64,000 nucleotides of DNA from Burkholderia cepacia (lineage in GTDB: Bacteria; Pseudomonadota; Gammaproteobacteria; Burkholderiales; Burkholderiaceae), in the NCBI RefSeq assembly GCF_001039005.1, contig NZ_LDWR01000046.1, positions 62,001 to 126,000 on the forward strand, read 5' to 3'. Of this stretch, positions 55,383 through 64,000 are shown in pieces (position 1 is the stretch's first letter; each line of letters opens with the position of its first letter). Under the pieces are notes generated by a model, which worked only from the letters and a program-made list of their open reading frames with translations, ran no database searches and was not told the origin of the DNA. The translations under genes and the position numbers were made by a program.

Positions 55383-56038
55383 GCGTGCTCCCGCAGCCAC
55401 GCAGCCAGCGCGACGACGTCCGGCGCGACGAAGCGCGGCGTGAGCGCCGCCAGCGCATCGGCCGTGTGCGCGCCGTACGCGACGCCGACGCCGGCCGCTC
55501 CGGCGCTCGCGGCCATCTGCAGGTCGTGCGTCGTGTCGCCGATCATCACGGTGCGCGACAGGTCCTGCCCCAGTTCCCGAGTCAGCTCCTGCAGCATCGC
55601 CGGATGCGGCTTCGAGAACGTCTCGTCCGCGCAGCGCGTCGCATCGAACAGGCTCGTCAGCTTCGACTGGTCCAGCACGCGATTCAGCCCGACCCGCCCC
55701 TTGCCGGTCGCAACGGCGAGCAGGTAGCCCGTGTCGCGCAACTCGGCGAGCAGTTCGCGCACGCCGGCAAACAGCTCGATGCGCTGGTCGTCGAGCAGAT
55801 AGTGAAAGCGGTAGCGCTCGGCCAGCCGCGGATAGTCGGACGGATCGAGGGTCGGAGCGGTAATCTGCAGCGCGTCGCGCAGGCCGAGACCGATCACGTA
55901 GCGCGACGCCTCGTCGGACGGCGTGGGCAGGCCGAGATCGCGGCATGCGGCCTGGATGCTGTGCGCGATGTGCGCAGTCGAATCCATCAGCGTGCCGTCC
56001 CAGTCGAAGACGATCAGGTCAAATTGCTGTCGAGCCAT
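55379..56038 (-). CDS. gph: HAD phosphatase, phosphoglycolate-phosphatase type
   Basis: 219 residues from the ATG at 56038. Catalytic DWDGTLMD (about 11-18), VATGKGR and metal motif GDTTHDLQMA are present. It lies 5 bases after rluC. Phosphoglycolate is the usual assumed substrate; other phosphosugars are possible. Confidence 0.9.
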   Translation of the reverse strand: MARQQFDLIVFDWDGTLMDSTAHIAHSIQAACRDLGLPTPSDEASRYVIGLGLRDALQITAPTLDPSDYPRLAERYRFHYLLDDQRIELFAGVRELLAELRDTGYLLAVATGKGRVGLNRVLDQSKLTSLFDATRCADETFSKPHPAMLQELTRELGQDLSRTVMIGDTTHDLQMAASAGAAGVGVAYGAHTADALAALTPRFVAPDVVALAAWLREHA

Positions 56039-56043
56039 GCGGT

Positions 56044-57048
56044 TCAGACGGTATCGCGCAGTGCGCTGAGTTGGTCGAGAAAGCGCCGGCATTCGTCCGG
56101 CAGCGGCGCATCGAACTGCAGTGCCTCGCCGGTCAGCGGATGAGCGAGCCGCAGCCGGTACGCATGCAGGAACATCCGTTTCAACGACGGCTGCGCGTTC
56201 GCGCGTGCCAGCGCCTTGTTCAATGCGAAATCGCCATACTTGGCGTCGCCGGCAATCGGCAGGCCGAGATGCGCGAGGTGCACGCGAATCTGATGGGTCC
56301 GACCCGTTTTGAGTTCCGCTTCGACGAGCGCGTAGTCGGGCCAGCGGTCGATGAGGTTGAACACCGTATGCGACGGCAGCCCGTCGTCCTGCACGCGCAC
56401 GCGGCGCTCCCCTTCCGGGGTCGAATACTTGAACAGCGGCACCTTCACCGCGCGGCGGCGGCCCCAGTCGGACTGCCATTCACCATGGACGCAGGCGAAG
56501 TAGCGCTTGTCCATCCGGTTCTCGCGGATCTGTTCGTGCAGGCCCACGAGCGCCGTGCGCTTCTTCGCGAGCATCAGGATCCCGGAGGTCTCGCGGTCGA
56601 GCCGGTGCACGAGTTCGAGGAATTTCGCGCGCGGGCGCGCCTGCCGCATCTGCTCGATCACGCCGAACGCGACACCGCTGCCGCCGTGCACGGCGACCCC
56701 GGCCGGCTTGTTGATGACGAGCATCGCATCGTCCTCGTACAGCACGTCGAAATTCGCGGGCGGCACGACCGGCGTGTCGGCGCGCGCGAGGTCCGCCGCC
56801 GCCACGCGCACGGGCGGCACGCGGACGATGTCGCCGTCCGCGAGGCGATACTGCGCATCGACCCGGCCCTTATTCACACGCACTTCGCCGCTGCGGAGGA
56901 TCCGGTAAATATGGCTTTTCGGCACGCCCTTACAGACGCGCAACAGGAAGTTGTCGATCCGCTGACCGGCCGAGTTTTCGTCGATCTGGATCATCGATAC
57001 CTGGCCGCTTGCGACCGAATTCTGGGATATTTTGCCTAACTCATTCAT
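56044..57048 (-). CDS. rluC: 23S rRNA pseudouridine synthase RluC
   Basis: 334 residues. An S4 RNA-binding domain (about 25-85) precedes the catalytic domain with Asp in HRLDRETSG. It modifies 23S rRNA at three positions. The listed ATG is 5 bases from a TATATT (-10-like) element, so either the mRNA is leaderless or translation starts at Met19 (56994), which has an AGG upstream and fits the E. coli length of 319. It is divergent from rne, as in E. coli. Confidence 0.95.
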   Translation of the reverse strand: MNELGKISQNSVASGQVSMIQIDENSAGQRIDNFLLRVCKGVPKSHIYRILRSGEVRVNKGRVDAQYRLADGDIVRVPPVRVAAADLARADTPVVPPANFDVLYEDDAMLVINKPAGVAVHGGSGVAFGVIEQMRQARPRAKFLELVHRLDRETSGILMLAKKRTALVGLHEQIRENRMDKRYFACVHGEWQSDWGRRRAVKVPLFKYSTPEGERRVRVQDDGLPSHTVFNLIDRWPDYALVEAELKTGRTHQIRVHLAHLGLPIAGDAKYGDFALNKALARANAQPSLKRMFLHAYRLRLAHPLTGEALQFDAPLPDECRRFLDQLSALRDTV

Positions 57049-57769
57049 ACTGAATATAATTTTGCCCAGCCTGACGTTGAGGGTGGCCTGATCGGCCGGC
57101 CCCGACCGAGTCGGGCAAGGCGCAAGCGGAAACCGTTATTTTACTTGCGCCGGGGGTCTGCTGCTCGCCCCTGATCAAAGAGATGCAGCAAGTTGCACGC
57201 ACGGCGCCGCCCGTCGGCAAGGATCGCGCCCACAGGCGGATTCGGTCGGCAAGGCGCCGCGGTAACGGAAAGTTGGTTGAAAAGAATTTGATCGGCAGCC
57301 CGACGGCGCGAAGTGCGTCCGCAGGCTGCAGGTTGCGAAAATTACGGCGTTGCGCCCGATTTGGCCCCGCGAAGCGTGCGGGGCTTGGCGACGTCAAACC
57401 AGGGAAGTACACCCCAAGCGGGAAAGTCGGGCTGGATTCGATACTCCCCGCTGCGGCCCAAGCCGCAGCATCTGCCGCCCGTCGGCGCGCGCGACGCATT
57501 GCGCGCGCCCGTGGCAATGCCCGGACTCAGGCTTAGCGCGCTTTTGCAGCGTGCGGTGTGTGAACGCCGTGCTTTGAAGCCGTATTCGCAGGTGCCCTAC
57601 GGCCGCCGGCCCCGTCTATCGGGCCCAAGCGCCTCTTCAGGCAATTCTCCCCGCCATCGTTCCCGCTCCAGCGTGCTTGTGACAACACAACAAGGTGCGG
57701 CCTGCCGTCGTTCCCGCTCTCGCGACTGACAACCGCGAAGCGCCGGCGCGGAGCCGCCTGGAGTCGTTC
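57049..57769 (+). other. Structured 5' leader of rne
   Basis: 721 bases without a gene between divergent rluC and rne. Strong hairpins in series: 57364-57384 (GCCCCGC/GCGGGGC), 57450-57469 (GCTGCGGC-CCAA-GCCGCAGC, 8 bp) and 57484-57509 (GGCGCGCGC/GCGCGCGCC, 9 bp). In E. coli the rne leader binds RNase E to control its own mRNA; this leader is likely the counterpart. The promoter cannot be placed securely. Confidence 0.65.
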
Positions 57770-60700
57770 ATGAAACGCATGCTGTTCAATGCGACGCAGC
57801 AGGAGGAGCTGCGCGTCGCCATCGTCGATGGGCAAAAGCTCATCGACATCGACATCGAGACAGCCGGGCGCGAACAGCGCAAAGGCAATATCTACAAAGG
57901 TGTCATCACCCGCATCGAGCCGTCGCTCGAAGCGTGCTTCGTCAACTACGGCGAAGATCGCCACGGTTTCCTGCCGTTCAAGGAAGTTGCGCGCCAGTAC
58001 TTCAAGGAAGGCATCGACATGCGCTCCGCGCGCATCCAGGATGCCCTGCGCGAAGGCCAGGAGCTGATCGTTCAGGTCGAGAAGGAAGAGCGTGGCAACA
58101 AGGGCGCCGCCCTCACGACCTTCATCTCGCTCGCCGGCCGCTATCTGGTGCTGATGCCGAACAATCCGCGCGGCGGCGGTGTGTCGCGCCGGATCGAGGG
58201 CGACGAGCGCCAGGAACTGCGCGAGACGATGTCGCAACTGCAGATTCCCGACGGGATGAGCATGATCGCCCGTACCGCGGGCATCGGCCGCAGCGCCGAG
58301 GAACTGCAGTGGGACCTGAACTACCTGCTGCAGCTGTGGCGCGCGATCGAAGCGGCGTCGCAAAGCGGCAATTCCGGCCAGCCGATGCTGATCTACCTGG
58401 AATCGAGCCTCGTGATCCGCGCGATCCGGGACTATTTCCAGCCCGATATCGGCGAAATCCTGATCGACACGACCGAGATCCACGATCAGGCCCGTGCATT
58501 CATGGACATCGTGATGCCGGACAACGTGTCGAAGGTGAAGCGCTACCACGACGACGTGCCGCTGTTCTCCCGCTTCCAGATCGAGCACCAGATCGAGACC
58601 GCATACTCGCGCACGGTGCCGCTGCCGTCCGGCGGCGCGATCGTGATCGACCACACCGAAGCGCTCGTCGCGATCGACGTGAACTCGGCGCGCGCGACCA
58701 AGGGCGCGGACATCGAGGAAACGGCAACCCGCACGAACCTCGAAGCGGCCGACGAAGTCGCCCGCCAGCTCCGCCTGCGCGACCTCGGCGGCCTGATCGT
58801 GATCGATTTCATCGACATGGAATCGGCGAAGAGCCAGCGCGAAGTCGAGCAGCGCCTGAAAGACGCGCTCAAGCACGATCGCGCCCGCGTGCAGATGGGC
58901 AAGATCTCCCGCTTCGGCCTGATGGAGCTGTCGCGCCAGCGTCTGCGCCCGGCCCTGTCGGAAGGCAGCCACGTGACCTGCCCGCGTTGTAACGGCACCG
59001 GCCACATCCGCGATACCGAATCGTCCGCGCTGCAGGTTCTGCGGATCATTCAGGAAGAAGCGATGAAGGAAAACACCGCGGCGATCCACTGCCAGGTGCC
59101 GGTCGAGGTGACCGCCTTCCTGCTCAACGAAAAGCGTCAGGAAATCAACAAGATCGAGTCGCGCTTCAAGGTCGGCATCGTGCTGATCCCGAACAAGCAC
59201 CTCGATACGCCGCACTACAAGCTCGAGCGCCTGCGCCACGACGACGCACGCCTCGACGATCCGCGCGCCTCGTGGAAGATGGCCGAGGAAGCGGCTCGCG
59301 AACTCGAGTCGGAAACCGGCTACAGCAAGCGCACGGCCGACGTGAAGCCGAAGCAGGAAGCCGCGGTCAAGGGCATCACGCCCGAGCGTCCGGCACCGAC
59401 CCCGGCACCGCAGCGCCCGGTCGAGCCCGTTGCCGCGCCCGCACCGGTCGCCGCGGCAAGCGGCGGCTTCATCGGCTGGCTGAAGGGCCTGTTCGGCGTG
59501 TCGTCGGCGCCGGCGCCCGCACCGGTTGCTCCGGCACCGGCGAAGGAGCAGGCAGCCCGTCCGGCGCGCGAGCGTACCGAGAAGACCGAGCAGCGCGGCG
59601 GCGATCGCAACCGCAACCGTCGCGGCGGCGCCCAGCAGGCGCAAGGCGGCCGCGACCAGGCCGCGGCAGGCCGTGGCCAGCCGCAACGCCTGGAACGCGA
59701 AGGCAAGGAAGCGCGCGAACCGCGTGAAGGCCGTGAACCGCGCGAGGCCCGTGAACCGCGTGAAGGTCGCGAGAACCGTGAGGGTCGTGAAGGCCGTGAG
59801 GGCCGCGAAGGTCGCGAGGGCCGTGGCCAGCGCGAAGGCCGCGAACCGCGCGAGCCGCGTGAAAGCCGTGAGCCGCGCGAACCGCGTGAGAACCGCGAAC
59901 CGCGCGAGCGTGCCGAGCAGCCGGAAGCCGTCGACGCAGCCGGCCGTGGCGAGCGCCAGGAACGCGGCGAGCGTCGCGAGCGCGGTGAGCGCCGCAAGCC
60001 GACCCAGCATGCGGCCACGCTCGAGACCGTCACCCGTGGCGAAAACCATCCGGAATCGGAAGCCGACAAGGTTGTCGCAGAAGCGCTGCCCGGCGCCGAC
60101 CTGACCGCCGACGCGGAAGCCGTCGCGCGTGACGGCGAGGAACGTCGTCGCCGCCGCCGCGGCCGCCGTGGCGGTCGCCGCGAGCGTGACGAAGACGGCG
60201 CACTCGTCGACCAGGCCGAACAAGGCACGGATGACGAAACCGCAGCGCAAACCGTGACGCCGGCAGCACCGACCGCAGCCGAGCCGACTCACACGGCCGC
60301 ACCGGCAGTCGTCGCGGCCGTGGCCGCGGTAAGCGCCGTCGCCGTGGAAGCAGCGGTCGAGCACCATGCCGAACCGGTCGCACCGGCCGCGGTCGAGCCG
60401 CAACCGGCACCGGTACACGTCGAAGCGGCTCCGGCCGCTCCGGTTGAGCCGGTCGTTGCCGCCCACGCCGCAGAACCGGCACCGGTCGCACCGGCCGTCG
60501 ACACGGAAGCCGGTCCGGCCCCGGTCGCGGTTTCGCCGACCGACGCGTTCGAAGTGCCGGAAGTGCCGGCCGCTGTCGAGGCGCCGCAGTCCGCGCCCGT
60601 CGAGCAAGCCGCACCGGCCGTGACGATCGAAGCCGCTCCGGTGGCTGTCGAGCCGGCACACGTCGAAGCGGCGCCGGTCGAGGCCGTTGCAGCACCGGCA

Positions 60701-60928
60701 CCGGCTCCCGCCCCCGTGCAATCGGCCGCCGCGCCCGCTTCGGCGAGCCTGGATGTCGTGCTGGAGCAGGCCGGTCTCGTCTGGGTGAACACGGACGCCG
60801 GCAAGTTCGCCGCTGCGCAGGAAGCCGCGTCGCAACTCCCGCGTCCGGCCCGCGTGCCGCGTGAACGCAAGGCGCTGCCGGCGGCCGATTCGGCCCCGAT
60901 GCAGCAGGTCGAAACGACGCACCACTAA
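57770..60928 (+). CDS. rne: Ribonuclease E
   Basis: 1052 residues. The catalytic half (about 1-520) aligns position by position with E. coli: Asp303 in AIDVNSA, Asp346 in VIDFID, and the Zn-link Cys404/Cys407 in CPRCNGTG. The C-terminal half is disordered: an Arg/Glu/Gly/Pro repeat tract at about 645-720 (units such as GREPRE, GREGRE), a second Arg-rich patch (about 795-805), then Ala/Pro/Val-rich sequence, ending in AGLVWVNTD before an Arg-Pro tail. These segments replace the degradosome scaffold. It governs mRNA decay and rRNA/tRNA processing. Confidence 0.97.
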   Translation: MKRMLFNATQQEELRVAIVDGQKLIDIDIETAGREQRKGNIYKGVITRIEPSLEACFVNYGEDRHGFLPFKEVARQYFKEGIDMRSARIQDALREGQELIVQVEKEERGNKGAALTTFISLAGRYLVLMPNNPRGGGVSRRIEGDERQELRETMSQLQIPDGMSMIARTAGIGRSAEELQWDLNYLLQLWRAIEAASQSGNSGQPMLIYLESSLVIRAIRDYFQPDIGEILIDTTEIHDQARAFMDIVMPDNVSKVKRYHDDVPLFSRFQIEHQIETAYSRTVPLPSGGAIVIDHTEALVAIDVNSARATKGADIEETATRTNLEAADEVARQLRLRDLGGLIVIDFIDMESAKSQREVEQRLKDALKHDRARVQMGKISRFGLMELSRQRLRPALSEGSHVTCPRCNGTGHIRDTESSALQVLRIIQEEAMKENTAAIHCQVPVEVTAFLLNEKRQEINKIESRFKVGIVLIPNKHLDTPHYKLERLRHDDARLDDPRASWKMAEEAARELESETGYSKRTADVKPKQEAAVKGITPERPAPTPAPQRPVEPVAAPAPVAAASGGFIGWLKGLFGVSSAPAPAPVAPAPAKEQAARPARERTEKTEQRGGDRNRNRRGGAQQAQGGRDQAAAGRGQPQRLEREGKEAREPREGREPREAREPREGRENREGREGREGREGREGRGQREGREPREPRESREPREPRENREPRERAEQPEAVDAAGRGERQERGERRERGERRKPTQHAATLETVTRGENHPESEADKVVAEALPGADLTADAEAVARDGEERRRRRRGRRGGRRERDEDGALVDQAEQGTDDETAAQTVTPAAPTAAEPTHTAAPAVVAAVAAVSAVAVEAAVEHHAEPVAPAAVEPQPAPVHVEAAPAAPVEPVVAAHAAEPAPVAPAVDTEAGPAPVAVSPTDAFEVPEVPAAVEAPQSAPVEQAAPAVTIEAAPVAVEPAHVEAAPVEAVAAPAPAPAPVQSAAAPASASLDVVLEQAGLVWVNTDAGKFAAAQEAASQLPRPARVPRERKALPAADSAPMQQVETTHH

Positions 60929-60948
60929 CCGGCGCATCGCCCGACCAG

Positions 60949-60976
60949 GAAAAGCCCGCCTCCGGCGGGCTTTTTC
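60949..60976 (+). terminator. Intrinsic terminator of rne
   Basis: AGCCCGCC / GGCGGGCT stem with TCC loop followed by TTTT, 22 bases after the rne stop. Confidence 0.92.
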
Positions 60977-61059
60977 ACGTCCGCGCTGCGGGTTTCCGCC
61001 CACCGGCCCGGTTGGCCGCTTGCGGCTAAAATACAGGTCTGGCTCGCACTTCTTTCAAC

Positions 61060-62172
61060 ATGTCCCGACGCATCATTCCTCTCGCCGACGTCAGCGGGAT
61101 GCCGGACGTCTCCGGCGTCGCGCATGCCCCTGACGGCACGCTGGCCGACACGTTCGCCAGGCCGCTGCGCGACCTGCGCATTTCGGTGACGGACCGCTGC
61201 AACTTCCGCTGCGTGTACTGCATGCCGCGTGCCGTGTTCGACAAGGATTACCCGTTCCTGCCGCACAGCGCGCTGCTCACGCACGAAGAAATCGAACGCG
61301 TGGCGCGACTCTTTGTCGCACATGGCGTCGAGAAGATCCGCATCACGGGCGGCGAACCGCTGCTGCGCAAGAATCTCGAATTCCTGATCGAGCGCCTCGC
61401 GCGCATGACGACGCACGACGGCCGCCCGCTCGACCTGACGCTGACGACCAACGGCTCGCTGCTCGCGCGCAAGGCGCGCGCGCTGAAGGACGCCGGTCTC
61501 ACGCGCGTGACGGTCAGCCTCGACGCGCTCGACGAAACGCTGTTCAAGCGCATGAACGATGCCGAGTTCGCGAGCGCCGACGTGCTCGACGGCATCTTCG
61601 CCGCCCAGGCCGCGGGCCTCGCGCCGATCAAGGTCAACATGGTCGTGAAGCGCGGCACCAACGACAGCGAGATCCTGCCGATGGCCGAGCGTTTCCGCGG
61701 CACCGGCGTGATCCTGCGTTTCATCGAATACATGGACGTCGGCACGTCGAACGGCTGGAACATGACCGAGGTGCTGCCGTCGGCGGACGTCGTCGCACGC
61801 ATCGCCGAACATTTCCCGCTCGTGCCGCTCGAGCCGCACACGGCGGCCGAAACCGCGCAGCGCTGGGGCTATGCGGACGGCAGCGGCGAGATCGGCGTGA
61901 TCTCGAGCGTCACGCAGGCCTTCTGCGGCGACTGCACGCGCGCGCGGCTGTCGACCGAAGGCAAGCTGTATCTGTGCCTGTTCGCGTCGACGGGCCATGA
62001 CCTGCGTGCGCTGGTGCGCGGCGGCGCGAGCGACGCCGAGATCGCGACCGCGATCGCGCGCATCTGGCAGGCCCGTACCGACCGCTATTCGCAACTGCGC
62101 GGCAGCGCGTCGGCCGAAGCCGCACCCGACGGCACGGGCAAGCGCGTCGAAATGTCGTATATCGGCGGCTGA
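61060..62172 (+). CDS. moaA: GTP 3',8-cyclase MoaA
   Basis: 370 residues, radical SAM enzyme for the first step of molybdopterin synthesis. The N-terminal cluster is in DRCNFRCVYCMP, the C-terminal cluster in FCGDCTRARLSTEGKLYLCLF, and the functional Gly-Gly end (YIGG) is present. About 35 extra residues precede the radical SAM core. Confidence 0.97.
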   Translation: MSRRIIPLADVSGMPDVSGVAHAPDGTLADTFARPLRDLRISVTDRCNFRCVYCMPRAVFDKDYPFLPHSALLTHEEIERVARLFVAHGVEKIRITGGEPLLRKNLEFLIERLARMTTHDGRPLDLTLTTNGSLLARKARALKDAGLTRVTVSLDALDETLFKRMNDAEFASADVLDGIFAAQAAGLAPIKVNMVVKRGTNDSEILPMAERFRGTGVILRFIEYMDVGTSNGWNMTEVLPSADVVARIAEHFPLVPLEPHTAAETAQRWGYADGSGEIGVISSVTQAFCGDCTRARLSTEGKLYLCLFASTGHDLRALVRGGASDAEIATAIARIWQARTDRYSQLRGSASAEAAPDGTGKRVEMSYIGG

Positions 62173-62207
62173 CGCACACCGCCCTGTCCCCTTTCCGCCT
62201 TCGTACG

Positions 62208-62825
62208 ATGCCCGCTTCCGCCTCTCCTTCGATCGCCGGCCTGCTGCTCGCAGGCGGGCGCGCCACACGCATGGACGGCGTCGACAAGGGACTGCAGCTG
62301 CTCGACGGCACGCCGCTCGCGCTGCACGTGCTGCGCCGGCTCTCGCCGCAGGTCGACGAAACGTTGATCAGCGCGAATCGCCATGCCGATCGTTACGCCG
62401 AGCTCGGCGCGCCGTTCGACGCGCGCATCGTGGCCGACGAAACGCCCGACTTCCCCGGCCCGCTCGCGGGCATGCTCGCCGGCATGCGGGCGGCGCGCGC
62501 GCCGCTCGTCGCGTGCTCGCCGTGCGACACGCCCTATCTGCCCGCCGACCTCGTCGCGCGGCTGCATGCGGCGCTCGACGCGCAGCAGGCCGACGTCGCG
62601 ATGGCGGTGACCGTCGACGCGCAGCAGACGCGCTCGCCGCAGCCAACGTTCGCGCTGCTGCGCACGTCGCTGGCCGACGATCTCGCCGCCCGGCTCGCGG
62701 CCGGCGACCGCAAGGTGCGTGCGTGGTACGCACGCCACAAGACGGTCGAAGTCGAGTTTCACGACGAGCGTGCGTTTTACAATGCAAACTCCTGGCAGGA
62801 ACTCGCCGCGCTGGCCCGCCGCTAA
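62208..62825 (+). CDS. mobA: Molybdenum cofactor guanylyltransferase
   Basis: 205 residues adding GMP to molybdopterin. The nucleotide loop LLLAGGRATRMDGVDKGL (about 11-28) and ACSPCDTPYLP are present. It lies 35 bases after moaA. Confidence 0.95.
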   Translation: MPASASPSIAGLLLAGGRATRMDGVDKGLQLLDGTPLALHVLRRLSPQVDETLISANRHADRYAELGAPFDARIVADETPDFPGPLAGMLAGMRAARAPLVACSPCDTPYLPADLVARLHAALDAQQADVAMAVTVDAQQTRSPQPTFALLRTSLADDLAARLAAGDRKVRAWYARHKTVEVEFHDERAFYNANSWQELAALARR

Positions 62826-62935
62826 CGGCCCCGCACCGTTCCTGCCCGGCGCCCACCGCACGCGAAACCCGCGCCCAGGCATCCTCCTCGCGCCACCGGC
62901 CACGAACCCGATACGCCTTGCGGCGCAGTCGACTG

Positions 62936-64000
62936 ATGATCACGCAATCCTCGCCCGCTTCCCGATCCGCACCCGATTCCGATGCTCCGCTGTCGCTCGA
63001 CGACGCGCGGGCGCTCGCGTGCCGCTTCGCGGTGCCCGTCGATGCGTGCGACACGGTGACGCTGCGCGATGCGCTCGACCGCGTACTCGCGGTCGACGTG
63101 AACGCACCGTTCGACATCCCCGCGTACGACAACTCGGCGATGGACGGTTATGCGTTCGACGGTGGCGCCGGCGCGTACGCGTCGTCGCCGGGAGACATCG
63201 CGCTGACGATCGCCGGCACCGCGTTCGCCGGCCATCCGTTCGACGGCGCCGTGGCGGCCGGTTCATGCGTGCGCATCATGACGGGCGCGCCGATGCCGGC
63301 CGGGTGCGACACGGTGATTCCGCAGGAACGCGTGCGCGTCGACGGCGACACGATCCGTTTCGCCGCGCACGACGTTGCGCGCGGCGCGAACTGCCGCAAG
63401 GCCGGCGAGGATCTCGCGCGCGGCGCCTGCGCGCTCGCCGCGGGCCGCATCCTGCGGCCGTCCGATCTCGGCCTGCTCGCGTCACTCGGCATCACCGACG
63501 TCACGGTGCGCCGCCGCGTGCGCGTCGCCGTATTCTCGACCGGCGACGAACTGCGCGAGCCCGGCGAACCGCTCGGCCGCGGCGCGCTGTACGACAGCAA
63601 TCGCGGGATGCTGATCGCGATGCTCGAAAGGCTGCACGTCGACACAATCGATCTCGGGATCGTTCGCGACGACCCGGTCGCGCTCGAAGCCGCGTTGCGC
63701 GACGCCGTCGCCGCGCAGGCCGACGCGGTGATCACGTCGGGCGGCGTATCGGTCGGCGAAGCCGACTTCACGCGCGACGTGATGGCACGGCTCGGCGACG
63801 TGACGTTCGCAAGCCTCGCGCTGCGGCCCGGCCGGCCGCTCGCGTGCGGCACGCTCGCACGTGCGGCCGACGACGCCGGCCACGCGCTGTTTTTCGGGCT
63901 GCCCGGCAATCCGGTCGCGTCCGCCGTGACGTTCTACGCAATCGTGCGCCCCGCGCTGCTCGCGCTGGCCGGCGCGCAGACACCACCGCCGGCGATGTAC
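62936..64000 (+). CDS. moeA: Molybdopterin molybdenumtransferase MoeA, C-terminus cut by window edge
   Basis: 355 codons to the window edge, still open. It inserts molybdate into adenylated molybdopterin. Family blocks: YDNSAMDGYAF, IMTGAPMPAGCDTVIPQE, FSTGDEL, TSGGVSVGEADF, GLPGNPVASAVTF. The start is the ATG at 62936, which overlaps a TGA in another frame. It completes moaA-mobA-moeA. Confidence 0.96.
   Translation, partial: MITQSSPASRSAPDSDAPLSLDDARALACRFAVPVDACDTVTLRDALDRVLAVDVNAPFDIPAYDNSAMDGYAFDGGAGAYASSPGDIALTIAGTAFAGHPFDGAVAAGSCVRIMTGAPMPAGCDTVIPQERVRVDGDTIRFAAHDVARGANCRKAGEDLARGACALAAGRILRPSDLGLLASLGITDVTVRRRVRVAVFSTGDELREPGEPLGRGALYDSNRGMLIAMLERLHVDTIDLGIVRDDPVALEAALRDAVAAQADAVITSGGVSVGEADFTRDVMARLGDVTFASLALRPGRPLACGTLARAADDAGHALFFGLPGNPVASAVTFYAIVRPALLALAGAQTPPPAMY

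Noticed and set aside
57533..61003. 1156-codon open frame antisense to rne
   Set aside because: Its translation is a shadow of the rne frame in GC-rich DNA (Arg/Ala/Leu-rich, no family). rne on the plus strand aligns residue by residue with known catalytic positions.

Overview
The window is a GC-rich (roughly two-thirds G+C) stretch of a betaproteobacterial chromosome and looks like chromosome 1 of a Burkholderia cepacia complex species. The signs are the rpmF-plsX-fabHDG-acpP-fabF cluster running into rpoE-rseA-mucB-mucD and then lepA-lepB-rnc-era-recO-pdxJ-acpS-nagZ, an EarP/EF-P(Arg32) pair, a Tat-exported non-haemolytic phospholipase C, and long Ala/Pro-rich tails on RNase III and RNase E. 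The assignment rests on gene content and protein character; no database search was possible.

Region by region. 1-10 kb is accessory metabolism: an exported alpha/beta hydrolase (cut by the window edge), pyridoxal kinase pdxY, phospholipase C, a branched-chain amino acid binding protein, a divergent FadR-type regulator and glucarate dehydratase with a readable promoter and operator between them, and two small membrane proteins. 10-16 kb holds a glycosyltransferase, an ABC exporter and the otsA-otsB trehalose pair. 16-18 kb is a copper-delivery cluster for cytochrome oxidase (SCO, PCu(A)C, CtaG). 18-24 kb mixes two acetyltransferases, a pirin/LysR divergent pair, a free methionine sulfoxide reductase, a methionine aminopeptidase coupled to a ParD-like protein, and an XRE-cupin regulator. 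24.0-25.4 kb is visibly poorer in G+C (about 52-55% in lines I counted), carries one exported glycosidase-like orphan, and is bracketed by two near-identical terminator repeats beside tRNA genes. 25.4-26 kb has tRNA-Cys and three identical tRNA-Gly genes behind one strong promoter.

26-64 kb is largely core genome: pgsA, uvrC, earP, efp, a response regulator with an altered sigma-54 contact loop, and then about 20 kb of genes all on the minus strand (52.3 down to 32.5 kb). That run links ribosomal protein L32, fatty acid and phospholipid synthesis, the sigma-E envelope stress module, translation factor LepA, signal peptidase, RNase III, Era, RecO, PdxJ, AcpS and NagZ. After maf and a tetrapyrrole-methylase-family methyltransferase come sppA, a Rieske protein, gph and rluC on the minus strand. 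Diverging from them is rne, with a 720-base leader containing three strong hairpins. The window ends in moaA, mobA and moeA (cut by the edge) for molybdenum cofactor synthesis.

No rRNA genes, CRISPR arrays, recognisable insertion sequences, prophage or complete integrases were seen. The window is mostly conventional. The points most worth following are the bracketed low-GC insert, the ParD-like/MetAP pair, the altered GAFTGA loop, the acpP-fabF attenuator, the rne leader and the triplicated tRNA-Gly.
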